From the NCBI RefSeq assembly GCF_006386545.1, contig NZ_SWAR01000049.1, positions 1-39,139 of the forward strand: a stretch of 39,139 bases of DNA, given 5' to 3'. A model generated the notes under the pieces. That model searched no databases, had not been told where the DNA came from, and saw only the letters and a list, made by a program, of their open reading frames with translations. This document shows positions 1-8,098 of this stretch, piece after piece. A program made the position numbers and the translations under genes. This DNA comes from Methylibium rhizosphaerae (GTDB lineage Bacteria; Pseudomonadota; Gammaproteobacteria; Burkholderiales; Burkholderiaceae_C). Within the stretch, counting starts at the first letter, position 1. Every line of letters begins with the position of its first letter.

Positions 1-87
1 AAGCGCTTGGACAAGGCGATCGGCCTCGCCTGGTCAGAAGATGTGTTCATCGACGAAGTCAACGACGGACGCAGCTCGCTGACCTGA
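1..87 (+). CDS. C-terminal fragment of a gene cut by the window edge
   Basis: Frame 1 is open from the first base to a TGA at 85-87 and encodes 28 residues ending in ...DGRSSLT. The segment with SEDVFIDEV could fit the end of a RusA-type Holliday-junction resolvase, a common phage gene just upstream of an antiterminator-like protein. This is a guess from a very short stretch. The next gene follows on the same strand in phage-like spacing, so this is probably the last gene of the prophage replication or recombination module. Confidence 0.4.
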   Translation, partial: KRLDKAIGLAWSEDVFIDEVNDGRSSLT

Positions 88-172
88 TCCTGCGTCCGAT
101 CCACGGGATGCCCGGACGCTTACCGCTTGGGGCGCGTGGTGTAGGACGCGACGCTTCTATGGACCGCCACCG

Positions 173-508
173 TTGCAGCAGTCCTTGATCGGAAAGCTGA
201 GCGCGAAGAGCTCGCCACGCGTGCAATCTGGTGGGCCAGATGCTCCATGCGGTGCAGAGCTGGCGGCACTCCACCTAGCAGTGATCGCTCAACCCCTCGA
301 ACTCGATCGAAAGATCTTCGAGCTTCACTATCTATGGCGTGTGCGCAACATCAAAGCAGCCGCACAAGAACTAGGCATTGGCCGGCAGTATTGGTACAGG
401 TTGCTCCGTGCCTTTAGAAAGCGTGTGTACGCTGCCTCACAGGGAATTCTTCGAGTCAACGCAGCAGCTTTGCATGGGATTCAATGGACCGAAAGACGAA
501 AGGGGTAG
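173..508 (+). CDS. Small helix-turn-helix phage protein, possibly a late-gene regulator
   Basis: About 111 residues if the TTG at 173 is the start; a TTG at 185 is also possible and neither has a clear Shine-Dalgarno site. Upstream in this frame the sequence is open to 83 but has no ATG. The middle of the protein (LDRKIFELHYLWRVRNIKAAAQELGIGRQYWYRLL) reads as a sigma-region-4-like or HTH helix pair ending in a YWYRLL recognition helix, typical of small phage proteins located at the early/late junction. By position it may act like a Q-type antiterminator. That role is inferred from place and fold pattern, not from recognised family residues. Confidence 0.6.
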   Translation: MQQSLIGKLSAKSSPRVQSGGPDAPCGAELAALHLAVIAQPLELDRKIFELHYLWRVRNIKAAAQELGIGRQYWYRLLRAFRKRVYAASQGILRVNAAALHGIQWTERRKG

Positions 509-563
509 CGCGCAAGAATTTGAACCGCTGCGGCTATCCCGACAAGCATCGGTACGCCGCGCA

Positions 564-2990
564 CTATCTCCCTTCGATCCGTCTAAGAATTCGGGCGCCC
601 GCATCCAAGAGTCCTGTATCGCGCGGAAAGTAGCGTTGGCAGTAGGTCACTCGGTCGCGTATCTGGCCGGTTCTTTTGGCGGCAAGTGAACCGCCAACCT
701 TGATGAAGGAACTTACGGCGTGGAACAGGACAGAGTAAGGGTGAGGCGTGGGCCGCCAACCGCGCGTTGCCTCGTCGCGCAGAGCTGCATCCAGGAGGTC
801 ATAGATCTCCGTGAACAGCGCGTCGTTAGCCGCCCCCTCAGCCTCAAGCTTCCTAACGAGCAAGGAGGCCAGTGTCGTGCGAGGGTACGGGTGCTGTTCG
901 ATTGCAACGGCGTGCCTCGCAAACTGGATGGCGTCGTCGATGTTGATGTCTTGCGTGAGGATCGCGCGCTGCTCCCAGTACCTTGAGTTCCATTGCCAAG
1001 CCTCGCGGACTACGTGATAGAAGTGCGAGGCCTTATCCCCGAGGAGTTGGCGAACGACACGTTCAGCATTGAACAGGCGGCCTGCCAACCTCGCCTCTGG
1101 AGTTCGGTCAATGATCGTCTGCCTATTGACGTACGGGGCCAGCGCCAGTGCCAGCCGCTCGAACAAGTCGGCCAACAAATCGCGCCGCTCCCTTGAAAGA
1201 AAGCGCAAGAGCCGTTCACCCACTGCAGGGTGCAGGGGGAGCACGAAGTCGCCGTCTTCGGTGTACGCGAGCGGAAGAGGGACTGCCAGCGATAGTTGGT
1301 CTCTCAGCCCCTCATTGTGCTGAGCACGCTCGAGAATCGGATAGGCAATACCTCCTGAGTAGCAGAACTCTGAGAGTGTGGCCAAGGCATAACTGCTTTG
1401 CGCCTCCGCAGATGAGTCCTTCCATAACGAATGAACGATCTCGTCGAGGGGCTTGAAATTGTTTAGCACTCGGCAACCTGCGATTGCTACTGGGTCGCCC
1501 AAGAGGAGGCCCGAAAACTTCTTGGGCATCCGAATGGCCTCTCCGGATCCAACGAGGCCGGCCTTCCGGAATCGTTCGATGAAGACTTCGAACTGCTCCA
1601 TGCTCCATGGAGAGAGCTGAAACTCCTCGGTCGAAAAGTTGCCTAGTACACGGACAATGTGGTCGCGGCGATAGTCGCGGTCAGCGCACAACAGTGCGAG
1701 CGGCTTGCTGACGTTTAAACCTTGAAGAGCCGTGAGGACCGAGGAAGCTTGATCCGCAAGGTTGTCGATTACGAGTACCGCTGGCCGACTAAGAGCCGTT
1801 ATGGCCTTCCGCGTGTTCTCAGTGTCAATCGCAAGTTTTCCGGTCAGGTTCATGACTACGCGACCTTCTTTCGCGAAGTCATATGCACTGCGTCTTAGAA
1901 CAGTTGTCTTGCCCGTACCAGCATCTGCGAGTACCAGGAAGAGCTTGACACTGCCGTCGCGGCCTTCGAGGAAGTTTCTGATCTTCGCACTAAGCCTTCT
2001 TTCGTCATCGGTCGGCAAGTCGAGGCTGGACTCCAAGTCGGACCATCGCGGCGCCTTTCCGTAGAAGAAGGGAGAGGGCTCCGCGGCCGCATTGGGTGCA
2101 GACGGCTTGACCAATTCAAAGGAGCTGAAGAATTCAACCTGCGCATCTGCACCGAACTCGCGGCTGAAGAGCCCCTCCATCGAAGGCACAGCAAGCTGGC
2201 TAACTAGTGGGGCGTGCCCAAGCGTCTCAGTAGTCCAGTGGAGGAATTCCGCGAGCTTCGCCTTAACCAGAACTAGCCCGTGTCTGTGGCACAGGCTCTC
2301 GGTGATCGCGTCAGGGTATGGCTCCACTAAGATCGATGGACCACGATTGGTTCGTACCGAAGTGTTTGATCTGGCACTTAGGTAGTACTCCAGATCTGGC
2401 TCATTGAGGCTGGTGCCAGATACTATGAAAGGCTCGGTAGCCAGCAACTCGGACAAGACGTGCATCCACGGGTTAAGGCCCTTGGTTACCCGGGCGTATT
2501 CAGAAGCAGAGAAGACGTATCCAGACTCCGCCTGCCGAGCGAAGCCATGGAGGTGCACGATAGACACCTTGCTTCGGTTGGGAGGAGTTCGGTAGCCCGC
2601 GTCGTAGTTGATCGGCTCGGCACGTTGTCGCCTCCTCGTGGTCGTCTCGTAGGCTGCCTCAAGTACGTCATCAATGTTGAAGGTGTAGATTGACCTCCAA
2701 ACGAATCCAGTAAGGCGCTTAGCCGTCTCTCCCGGTCGGCATCCCGAGTATGGAGCGGTCAGATATTTCTCAATCTCATCAGGAGTCAGCAATAGTGCGA
2801 CGCGTGAAAGGGGTGCCGCTGTACTTACTCCCTTGAGTGTGCATAGCTCCTTTGTCAACTCGCTCGCTGACTTCAGCGGTACGCGCATTGCGTCGGTGCT
2901 ATCAAGCGAGGCGCCACTGCCGAGCAAGAGGTTGTAGTGACCCGCGAATAGACTCGTGCGGAAGCGTTCTGCGATTTCTGGTGCGAGCAT
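564..2990 (-). CDS. SIR2-STAND NTPase, Avs5-like anti-phage defence protein
   Basis: 808 residues, ATG at 2990. The N-terminal 260 residues are SIR2-like: GSGAS at 24-28, an FNID motif with Asn105, HLHG with His148 (the NAD-hydrolysis residues in defence SIR2 domains), and the conserved SGTSLNEPD near 191-199. A P-loop NTPase of STAND type follows: Walker A ADAGTGKTT at 355-363, Walker B AVLVIDN at 404-410, and CADRDYR near 435-441. The C-terminus is helical and TPR-like and probably senses the trigger. In known SIR2-STAND proteins, a phage component triggers assembly and NAD+ depletion, so infected cells die. The gene runs against the late operon, has roughly 52% G+C in sampled parts against about 75% for phage genes, and lies where terminase genes would be expected. 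This suggests acquisition as cargo or by replacement. Family call is fairly firm; the trigger is unknown. Confidence 0.8.
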   Translation of the reverse strand: MLAPEIAERFRTSLFAGHYNLLLGSGASLDSTDAMRVPLKSASELTKELCTLKGVSTAAPLSRVALLLTPDEIEKYLTAPYSGCRPGETAKRLTGFVWRSIYTFNIDDVLEAAYETTTRRRQRAEPINYDAGYRTPPNRSKVSIVHLHGFARQAESGYVFSASEYARVTKGLNPWMHVLSELLATEPFIVSGTSLNEPDLEYYLSARSNTSVRTNRGPSILVEPYPDAITESLCHRHGLVLVKAKLAEFLHWTTETLGHAPLVSQLAVPSMEGLFSREFGADAQVEFFSSFELVKPSAPNAAAEPSPFFYGKAPRWSDLESSLDLPTDDERRLSAKIRNFLEGRDGSVKLFLVLADAGTGKTTVLRRSAYDFAKEGRVVMNLTGKLAIDTENTRKAITALSRPAVLVIDNLADQASSVLTALQGLNVSKPLALLCADRDYRRDHIVRVLGNFSTEEFQLSPWSMEQFEVFIERFRKAGLVGSGEAIRMPKKFSGLLLGDPVAIAGCRVLNNFKPLDEIVHSLWKDSSAEAQSSYALATLSEFCYSGGIAYPILERAQHNEGLRDQLSLAVPLPLAYTEDGDFVLPLHPAVGERLLRFLSRERRDLLADLFERLALALAPYVNRQTIIDRTPEARLAGRLFNAERVVRQLLGDKASHFYHVVREAWQWNSRYWEQRAILTQDINIDDAIQFARHAVAIEQHPYPRTTLASLLVRKLEAEGAANDALFTEIYDLLDAALRDEATRGWRPTPHPYSVLFHAVSSFIKVGGSLAAKRTGQIRDRVTYCQRYFPRDTGLLDAGARILRRIEGR

Positions 2991-3225
2991 AGTAGATCTG
3001 CTTGTTAGCTTACCTATGACGCGCGCAGGGGCAGTTCTAACTCATCGCTGCCGCCAACGTGCCCCTCCAGCGAATGGGCAGTGCAGACCAACTCACGGTG
3101 CACTTAACGTGAGCGCGTTTTGGGCTGCGGAGCCCCCCTCCCGCGCGACTATGCAGCCGTACATTGGTCGATGGAACCCCACCTTTTGGGGGGCCATTCC
3201 TTGCAGGGCTGAAGTTGCGTCGTCA

Positions 3226-3265
3226 AGCACTTTGTTGTCGCCTCCAGAGGCGACAACAAAGTGCT
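3226..3265. repeat. Perfect 19-bp inverted repeat with 2-nt loop
   Basis: The arm at 3226-3244 is exactly the reverse complement of 3247-3265, with only CA between. A second small palindrome (TCGCC, AGCA, GGCGA) follows at once. Because the flanking genes diverge, an ordinary terminator is not needed here. REP-like elements, a regulatory site or a recombination scar are alternatives. Confidence 0.85.
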
Positions 3266-3385
3266 CGCCAGCAGGCGACACTTTCCCTCAAAATCCACCC
3301 CAGTTTCGGTAAGTACCCGAACTGCGACTGACGCAAAACAGCCGCACCGCACACCCCGATTTCTCCTCTCTGCAAAGACCTCCAA

Positions 3386-3412
3386 GGCCCCGCCGGCGCA
3401 AGCCCCGGGGCC
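3386..3412 (+). terminator. GC-rich hairpin upstream of the late operon
   Basis: GGCCCCG at 3386-3392 pairs with CGGGGCC at 3406-3412 across a 13-nt loop, followed by ATTTTCATT. It ends about 20 nt before the ATG at 3433. It could be a weak terminator that a late antiterminator overrides, or a leader structure. Confidence 0.5.
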
Positions 3413-3432
3413 ATTTTCATTGCCGCCCCACG

Positions 3433-4170
3433 ATGCTCTCGATCACCCGCAACGGCAGCGCCCGTGACCTCGCCCGCGCGGCCCGCGACATCCCCGCACG
3501 CGTGATCCCACTGGCCGCCTCGACCGCACTGACGCGCACCGCCCAGCACGCGCAAAGAACCATCGTCGCGCGCCTGCCGCAGGTCTTCGACCGCCCGACG
3601 CCCTACACGCTCAACAGCACCTTCATCGTGCCGTCGACCGTGAAGACGATGTCGGCCCGCGTGGCGGTGAAGGACGCTGCCCGCAACAACGGCACGCTGC
3701 CAGAGGACTACCTGCTGCCGGCGGTGCTGGGCGGCAAGCGCAAGGAGAAGCGCTTCGAACGCGCGATGCGTTATGCCGGTGTGCTGCAGCGTGGCGAGCG
3801 CGCGGTGCTCGGCAGCGGCGCGTCGCTCGACGCCTACGGCAATTTGAAGCGTGGTGAGATGCAGCGCATCCTGACCGCCAGCCGCTCGGCGTTCGACCCT
3901 GCCCAGCGTCGCACAAACAGCCGCCGCAGCCAGCGCAACGCCAAGAGCGCGCCGTACTTCGCCGGCCGCATTGGCCGTGGGCCCTGGGGCGTGTGGCGGC
4001 GGGAGGGTCGGGGCGTCAAGCCGGTGCTGATCTTCGTGCGGCGCGAGCCGCAATACCGCCAGCGGCTCGACTTCGCCGGCATCGCCGAACAGGCGGTGGC
4101 TGAACGCTTCGAGTCCGAATTCCAGGCCGCCGCGGCGGCCATCGTCCAGCGCAACGCGAGCCACCGATGA
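3433..4170 (+). CDS. Phage minor tail / tail-completion protein (lambda Z-like)
   Basis: 245 residues, basic, ATG at 3433 without an obvious Shine-Dalgarno site. The N-terminal half (ARDIPARVIPLAASTALTRTAQ...) resembles minor tail protein Z and related completion proteins, which start with an amphipathic helical region containing repeated small residues and Arg/Lys. It is the first gene of the continuous late operon and overlaps the next gene by 4 nt (ATGA at 4167). In lambda, Z lies in the tail region, so its place before the portal is unusual for lambda but seen in some related prophages. Family assignment is tentative; being a virion morphogenesis gene is well supported by context. Confidence 0.6.
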   Translation: MLSITRNGSARDLARAARDIPARVIPLAASTALTRTAQHAQRTIVARLPQVFDRPTPYTLNSTFIVPSTVKTMSARVAVKDAARNNGTLPEDYLLPAVLGGKRKEKRFERAMRYAGVLQRGERAVLGSGASLDAYGNLKRGEMQRILTASRSAFDPAQRRTNSRRSQRNAKSAPYFAGRIGRGPWGVWRREGRGVKPVLIFVRREPQYRQRLDFAGIAEQAVAERFESEFQAAAAAIVQRNASHR

Positions 4171-4382
4171 CGCGCGAACAGCTTGAACAACGCCTGCAGG
4201 CCTACCTCGACGCCGAGGTCAGGATCCTGCAGAGCCAGGAATACACGATCGGCGACGGCGGCACCGCGCGGCGCAACAAACGCGCCGAGCTGGCGACCGT
4301 CCAGGCCGAGATCGCCAGGCTGCAGACGCAGCTCGCTCGGGCCGACGCCGCAGTCCGTCCCCGCATCCTCTACGTGCGCTGA
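4167..4382 (+). CDS. Small head-tail connector-type protein (gpW position)
   Basis: 71 residues, all helical and charged, with the pattern LQSQEYTIGDGGTARRNKRAELATVQAEIARLQTQL and a C-terminal Arg-rich tail. This matches the small DUF6148/gpW-like proteins that sit immediately before lambda-type portal genes. Its start overlaps the previous gene by 4 nt and its stop is 1 nt before the portal ATG, so the three are translationally coupled. It probably takes part in head-tail joining; the exact role is inferred from position. Confidence 0.65.
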   Translation: MTREQLEQRLQAYLDAEVRILQSQEYTIGDGGTARRNKRAELATVQAEIARLQTQLARADAAVRPRILYVR

Positions 4383-4383
4383 C

Positions 4384-5994
4384 ATGTCAACCAACTTCAT
4401 CGACCGAGCGATCGGCTACTTCAGCCCGCAGCGCGGCGCCGCCCGTGCGCAGGCCCGCGTGCGCATGGCGATGGCCGAAGCCGGCGGCGTCGCTCTGGGG
4501 GCCTACACCGGTGACCACGGCACCGGCGGCAACAAGCCGCTGCGCCGCAACTGGCAGCCGGCCGCCCGCGACGCCAACGCCGACACCCTGCGCGCGCTGC
4601 CCACGCAGCGCGGCCAGTCGCGCGAGCTGGCGCGCACGCACCCGATCGCCGTCGGTGCCATGAACACGCTGCTCGACCGCGTCGTCGGCACCGGCCTGGC
4701 GCTGGTGGCGCAGCCCGACCGCAAGCTGCTCGGCTGGAGCGAAGACCAGGCCACCGAATGGAAGGCCGCGGTGCAGCGCGAGTTCAGCCTGTGGGCCGAC
4801 AGCACCGAATGCGACCTGACGCTGGCCGGCAACTTCTACGACCGCCAGCGCCTGGTGCTCGAGTCCATGCGCGAAAGCGGGGACTGCTTCACGCTGCTGC
4901 CCGAAGCCGAGCCGACCTCGACGATGCCGTACCGCCTGCGCCTGCAGCTGCTCGAGGCCGACCGCATCGGCAACCCCCACGGCCGCGCCGATAGCGACGA
5001 GATCGCCGGCGGGGTGCGCTGCGACGCCAGAGGCCGGCCGCTGGCCTACCACGTCTACGACCGCCACCCGGGTGCGGTGCTGGCCGGACGCGGCAGCCTG
5101 ACGGCCGGCCGCTGGGCCGGGCGCTGGATCGAGCAGCGCGGCCCGAGTGGTCGCCAGCGCCTCCTGCACCACTGGCTGCCGACAAGGCCCGAGCAGCGCC
5201 GCGGCGTGCCGTGGCTCGCGCCAATCATTGCGCTGCTGAAGGACCTCGACACCTACACCGACGCCGAGATCAAGGCGGCCGTGGTGTCGGCCTTCTTCAC
5301 CGTCTTCATCACCACCGAAGGCGGCAACCCGGCGCCGATCTTCACCGGTGCGCAGCAGGCCGACGGCCCGGCGGCCGACCAGATCGGCCTCGGCCCAGGC
5401 GCGGTGGTCGGCCTGGCCAAGGGCGAGGACGCCAAGTTCGCCAACCCGAACCGGCCCAACACCGCGTTCGACCCGTTCGTGCAGGCCATCCTGCAGCAGA
5501 TCGGCATGGCACTCGGCATCCCGTTCGAGCTGCTGCTCAAGCGCTTCAACAGCAGCTACAGCGCCAGCAAGGCCGCGCTGCTCGACGCCTGGATGTTCTT
5601 CCGAGGCCAGCGCACCTGGCTGGCCCGCAGCTTCTGCCAGCCGGTCTACGAGACCTGGCTGGCCGAGGCCGTCGGCGCCGGCCGCGTCGCCGCGCCCGGC
5701 TTCTTCAGCGACCCGCTGCTGCGCTGGGCCTACAGCCGCGCGGCCTGGATCGGCGACAGCCAGGGCTCGATCAACCCGAAGGACGAGGTGGCGGCCTACA
5801 CCGCCGCGATCGAGGCCAACCTGATGACCCACGAGCGGGCCGAGTGGGAGCTGTTCGGCAGCGACTGGAACGAAACCACCGACGCCAAGATCAGCGAACG
5901 CCGCCGCCTCGACGCCGCCGGCCTGGTGCCGCAGCCCAAACCGGGCGCCGCGGCACCAGCCGGACCGCGCGAGCCGGCCGAAGAGGAAACGTGA
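4384..5994 (+). CDS. Phage portal protein, lambda gpB family
   Basis: 536 residues from the ATG at 4384. An upstream ATG-less extension in the same frame is a shadow of the preceding gene. Sequence features of lambda-family portals are clear: an N-terminal basic region, the segment THPIAVGAMNTLLDRVVGTGLAL, the core DRIGNPHGRADSDEIAGGV with YHVYDRHPG, and the C-terminal conserved SYSASKAALLDAWMFFRGQR. The portal forms the 12-mer ring at one capsid vertex through which DNA is packaged and ejected, and it needs a terminase that is not visible in this window. Its TGA overlaps the ATG of the next gene. Confidence 0.93.
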   Translation: MSTNFIDRAIGYFSPQRGAARAQARVRMAMAEAGGVALGAYTGDHGTGGNKPLRRNWQPAARDANADTLRALPTQRGQSRELARTHPIAVGAMNTLLDRVVGTGLALVAQPDRKLLGWSEDQATEWKAAVQREFSLWADSTECDLTLAGNFYDRQRLVLESMRESGDCFTLLPEAEPTSTMPYRLRLQLLEADRIGNPHGRADSDEIAGGVRCDARGRPLAYHVYDRHPGAVLAGRGSLTAGRWAGRWIEQRGPSGRQRLLHHWLPTRPEQRRGVPWLAPIIALLKDLDTYTDAEIKAAVVSAFFTVFITTEGGNPAPIFTGAQQADGPAADQIGLGPGAVVGLAKGEDAKFANPNRPNTAFDPFVQAILQQIGMALGIPFELLLKRFNSSYSASKAALLDAWMFFRGQRTWLARSFCQPVYETWLAEAVGAGRVAAPGFFSDPLLRWAYSRAAWIGDSQGSINPKDEVAAYTAAIEANLMTHERAEWELFGSDWNETTDAKISERRRLDAAGLVPQPKPGAAAPAGPREPAEEET

Positions 5995-6290
5995 TGGACC
6001 CGAACACAGAGCGCAAACGCATGAGCTTCGACAAGACCATCATCAGCAACGCGCTGACCATCCTGGCGATGTTCGGCGGCCTGACCGTCACCTACGCGCA
6101 GTTCTCGGCGCGGGTGTCGGTGCTCGAGTCCGAACTCGTGCGCCAGCGCGAGACCGACAAGCGCCACGAAGCCGAGGCCGAGCTGCTCAAGCGCGAGATC
6201 CGCGAAGAGCTGCGCGACATCAAGGACGACCTGCGCCGCGCCGCCGACGCGGTCGAGCGCCGCAACCGCTCCGCGCGCGAGACGCAGTAG
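5994..6290 (+). CDS. Small membrane-anchored coiled-coil phage protein
   Basis: 98 residues. The ATG at 5994 overlaps the portal stop (ATGA arrangement). One hydrophobic segment lies at about residues 14-35 (TIISNALTILAMFGGLTVTY). A heptad-rich charged coiled coil follows to residue 95 (SVLESELVRQRETDKRHEAEAELLKREIREELRDIKDDL). An internal ATG at 6021 is another possible start. Similar short TM plus coiled-coil proteins occur beside phage structural or lysis genes (holin-like or spanin-like), but no specific family is recognised. Located between portal and protease, it is part of the head operon. Confidence 0.7.
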   Translation: MDPNTERKRMSFDKTIISNALTILAMFGGLTVTYAQFSARVSVLESELVRQRETDKRHEAEAELLKREIREELRDIKDDLRRAADAVERRNRSARETQ

Positions 6291-6310
6291 CCGACATCGC
6301 ACTCACCACC

Positions 6311-6333
6311 GAAGCCCGCCACGTGCGGGCTTC
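6311..6333 (+). terminator. Intergenic hairpin before the head protease gene
   Basis: GAAGCCCGC (6311-6319) pairs perfectly with GCGGGCTTC (6325-6333) around a 5-nt loop, followed by GTCGTTT. The T-run is weak, so it may be a partial terminator or an mRNA processing/stability hairpin inside the late operon. Confidence 0.6.
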
Positions 6334-6351
6334 GTCGTTTCTGGAGCATCC

Positions 6352-7719
6352 ATGAAGCTCATCGACCTGCTCACCTCGCCGTGGGCCCTCCAGCCGGAGA
6401 AGCTGGTGGAGATCCAGGCCATCTACGCCACCCACCTGCGCGGCGACAAGATCGACCTGGCCGCCGTCGAGGCGCGCCTGGGCCGCCCGCTGGCCAACGA
6501 GCAGCAGGCCTACGAGATCCGCTCAGGCGGCATCGCGGTGCTGCCGGTCGAGGGCGTCATCGCGCCGAAGGCCAACCTCTTCACCCGCATCAGCGGCGGT
6601 GCGTCCACCCAGCAGCTCACGCTGCAGGTCGAGTCGGCCATCGCCGATCCGCGGGTGCGGGCGCTGGTGCTGGCGATCGATTCGCCCGGCGGCAGCGTGT
6701 TCGGCACGCCCGAGCTGGCCGCCGCCATCTTCGAGCTGGGGCAGACGAAGCCGATCGTCAGCGTCAGCGACGGCACGATCGCCAGCGCCGCCTACTGGAT
6801 CGGCTCGGCCGCCAACGCCGTCTTCATCAGCGGCCCGACCGTACACGCCGGCTCGATCGGCGTGGTGGCCACCCACGACTACGCGCCGCGCGGCCCCGGC
6901 GCCAAGACGACCGAGATCACCGCCGGCAAGTACAAGCGCATCGCCAGCAGCACCGAGCCGCTGACGGATGCGGGGCGCGACTACATCCAGGCCCAGGTCG
7001 ACCACATCTACAGCGTGTTCGTCGATGCGGTGGCCCAGCACCGCGGCGTCGACACCGACACCGTGCTCGAGCGCATGGCCGACGGCCATGTGTTCATCGG
7101 CCGGCAGGCCATCGCCGCAGGACTCGTGGACGGTGTCTCCACGGTCGACGCGATGGTCGAGCGCCTGGCCGCCGACCCCCGCGAGTTCGCCAAGCGCCGC
7201 AAGGCCTTCGCTGCTGCCGCGGCTTCTTCCCTGTCCGCCAGCGCCGGTGCGCGCGAGGACGACCCTGCCGGCCAAACCGCCGGCGTCCCTACCGAGAAAG
7301 GAAACGTCATGCCCCAGGCTGACACCCCGCAGCTCTCGCGTGAGTCGTTGGAGCGCGACCACGCGGCACTGTTCGCCCAAGTGCGCTCCGAGTTCGTCGC
7401 ACTCGGCGCCACCCAGGAACGCGAGCGCATCCAGGCCGTGCGCGCGCAGTCGCTGCCCGGCCACGAGGCGCTCATCGACAAGCTCGCCTTCGACGGCAAG
7501 ACCAGCGGTCCGGAGGCGGCCGCCGCGGTGCTGGCCGCTGAACGCGGCGTGCGCCAGGCCGCCGTGCAGGCCCACCACCGCGACGCGCCCGCGCCGGCCC
7601 CGGCCAGCGCCGCCCCGAGCGACACCGCGGCCGAGCCGACGTCTCGCGATCTCGCCAAGGGCGTGCTCGCCCTCTTCAACGGCACGCGCGGCGCTTCCGC
7701 GCAAGGAGGTGCCCAGTGA
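6352..7719 (+). CDS. Head maturation protease, S49 family (lambda gpC-like)
   Basis: 455 residues, ATG at 6352. The protease domain is residues 1-260: AIDSPGGSVFGTPELA at 109-123, nucleophile region SDGTIASAAYW with Ser145, and the Lys of GKYK near 193-195, which forms the Ser-Lys dyad of SppA/S49 peptidases. The C-terminal 136 residues are Ala/Glu-rich and helical and carry an internal start (see 7309), as in lambda C/Nu3. The enzyme degrades the scaffold and trims capsid parts during prohead maturation. The stop codon overlaps the start of the decoration gene (GTGA at 7716). Confidence 0.92.
   Translation: MKLIDLLTSPWALQPEKLVEIQAIYATHLRGDKIDLAAVEARLGRPLANEQQAYEIRSGGIAVLPVEGVIAPKANLFTRISGGASTQQLTLQVESAIADPRVRALVLAIDSPGGSVFGTPELAAAIFELGQTKPIVSVSDGTIASAAYWIGSAANAVFISGPTVHAGSIGVVATHDYAPRGPGAKTTEITAGKYKRIASSTEPLTDAGRDYIQAQVDHIYSVFVDAVAQHRGVDTDTVLERMADGHVFIGRQAIAAGLVDGVSTVDAMVERLAADPREFAKRRKAFAAAAASSLSASAGAREDDPAGQTAGVPTEKGNVMPQADTPQLSRESLERDHAALFAQVRSEFVALGATQERERIQAVRAQSLPGHEALIDKLAFDGKTSGPEAAAAVLAAERGVRQAAVQAHHRDAPAPAPASAAPSDTAAEPTSRDLAKGVLALFNGTRGASAQGGAQ
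7309..7719 (+). CDS. Nested capsid scaffold, Nu3-like internal start
   Basis: An in-frame ATG at 7309 inside the protease gene is preceded by GAGAAAGGAAACGTC, a strong Shine-Dalgarno site at good spacing. The 136-residue product (MPQADTPQLSRESLERDHAALFAQ...) is the acidic, helical C-terminal part of the protease, ending in LAKGVLALFNGTRG. Lambda makes scaffold Nu3 in the same way from the 3' part of gene C. Site and composition are seen directly; separate expression is inferred from the lambda precedent. Confidence 0.75.
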   Translation: MPQADTPQLSRESLERDHAALFAQVRSEFVALGATQERERIQAVRAQSLPGHEALIDKLAFDGKTSGPEAAAAVLAAERGVRQAAVQAHHRDAPAPAPASAAPSDTAAEPTSRDLAKGVLALFNGTRGASAQGGAQ

Positions 7720-8096
7720 GTTTCCTCGCCACCTACAAGTCCGAAGGCTTCACGCCCGACGGCCTGATCGCGCAGAACGCGCAACTGCTGCTCAGCGAAC
7801 CGGCCACGCTGCTGGCCGGCCAGAACCTCAAACGCGGCGCGCTGCTCGGCCGCATCACCGCCAGCGGCAAGTTCGTCCTGAGCCTGGCCGCCGCCGGCGA
7901 CGGCTCGCAGGTGCCGGTGGCGGTGCTGGTGGACGACACCGACGCCAGCGCCGGCGACAAGCCGACCCTCATCCACACCCGCGGCGACTTCATCGCCCAG
8001 GCCCTGACGCTCGGCGCCGGCCACACCACGGCCAGCGTGAAGGCAGGCCTCGAGGACCGCGGCATCTTCCTCATCAACGCACAAGGAGGCGCCTGA
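7716..8096 (+). CDS. Head decoration protein (lambda gpD family)
   Basis: 126 residues from a GTG at 7716, with AAGGAGGT just upstream. The start overlaps the protease stop by 4 nt. Typical gpD features are SEGFTPDGLIAQNA at the N-terminus, the LLAGQNLKRGALLGRIT core and a C-terminal GIFLINAQGGA. The protein binds as trimers on the expanded capsid lattice and stabilises it against DNA pressure. It lies 2 nt before the major capsid gene, the normal D-E order of lambdoid heads. Confidence 0.92.
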   Translation: MSFLATYKSEGFTPDGLIAQNAQLLLSEPATLLAGQNLKRGALLGRITASGKFVLSLAAAGDGSQVPVAVLVDDTDASAGDKPTLIHTRGDFIAQALTLGAGHTTASVKAGLEDRGIFLINAQGGA

Positions 8097-8098
8097 CC

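Larger units (their letters stand above)
2991..3432. other. Structured intergenic region, no gene
   Basis: Divergent spacer between the defence gene and the late operon. It holds no convincing reading frame but is dense in foldable DNA. GGGCT/AGCCC lies at 3122-3135. An interrupted stem runs 3171-3197 (ATGG..CCCCA against TGGGG..CCAT). A perfect 19-bp palindrome lies at 3226-3265 and TCGCC/GGCGA at 3265-3278. A GC-rich hairpin lies at 3386-3412. It must contain the promoter of the defence gene and may contain the late promoter or its leader RNA. Confidence 0.6.

Noticed and set aside
2956-3312. 118-residue + strand frame in the divergent spacer, a possible terminase remnant
   Set aside because: Shows no terminase or other motif, starts inside the defence gene and covers the palindrome; no ribosome site.
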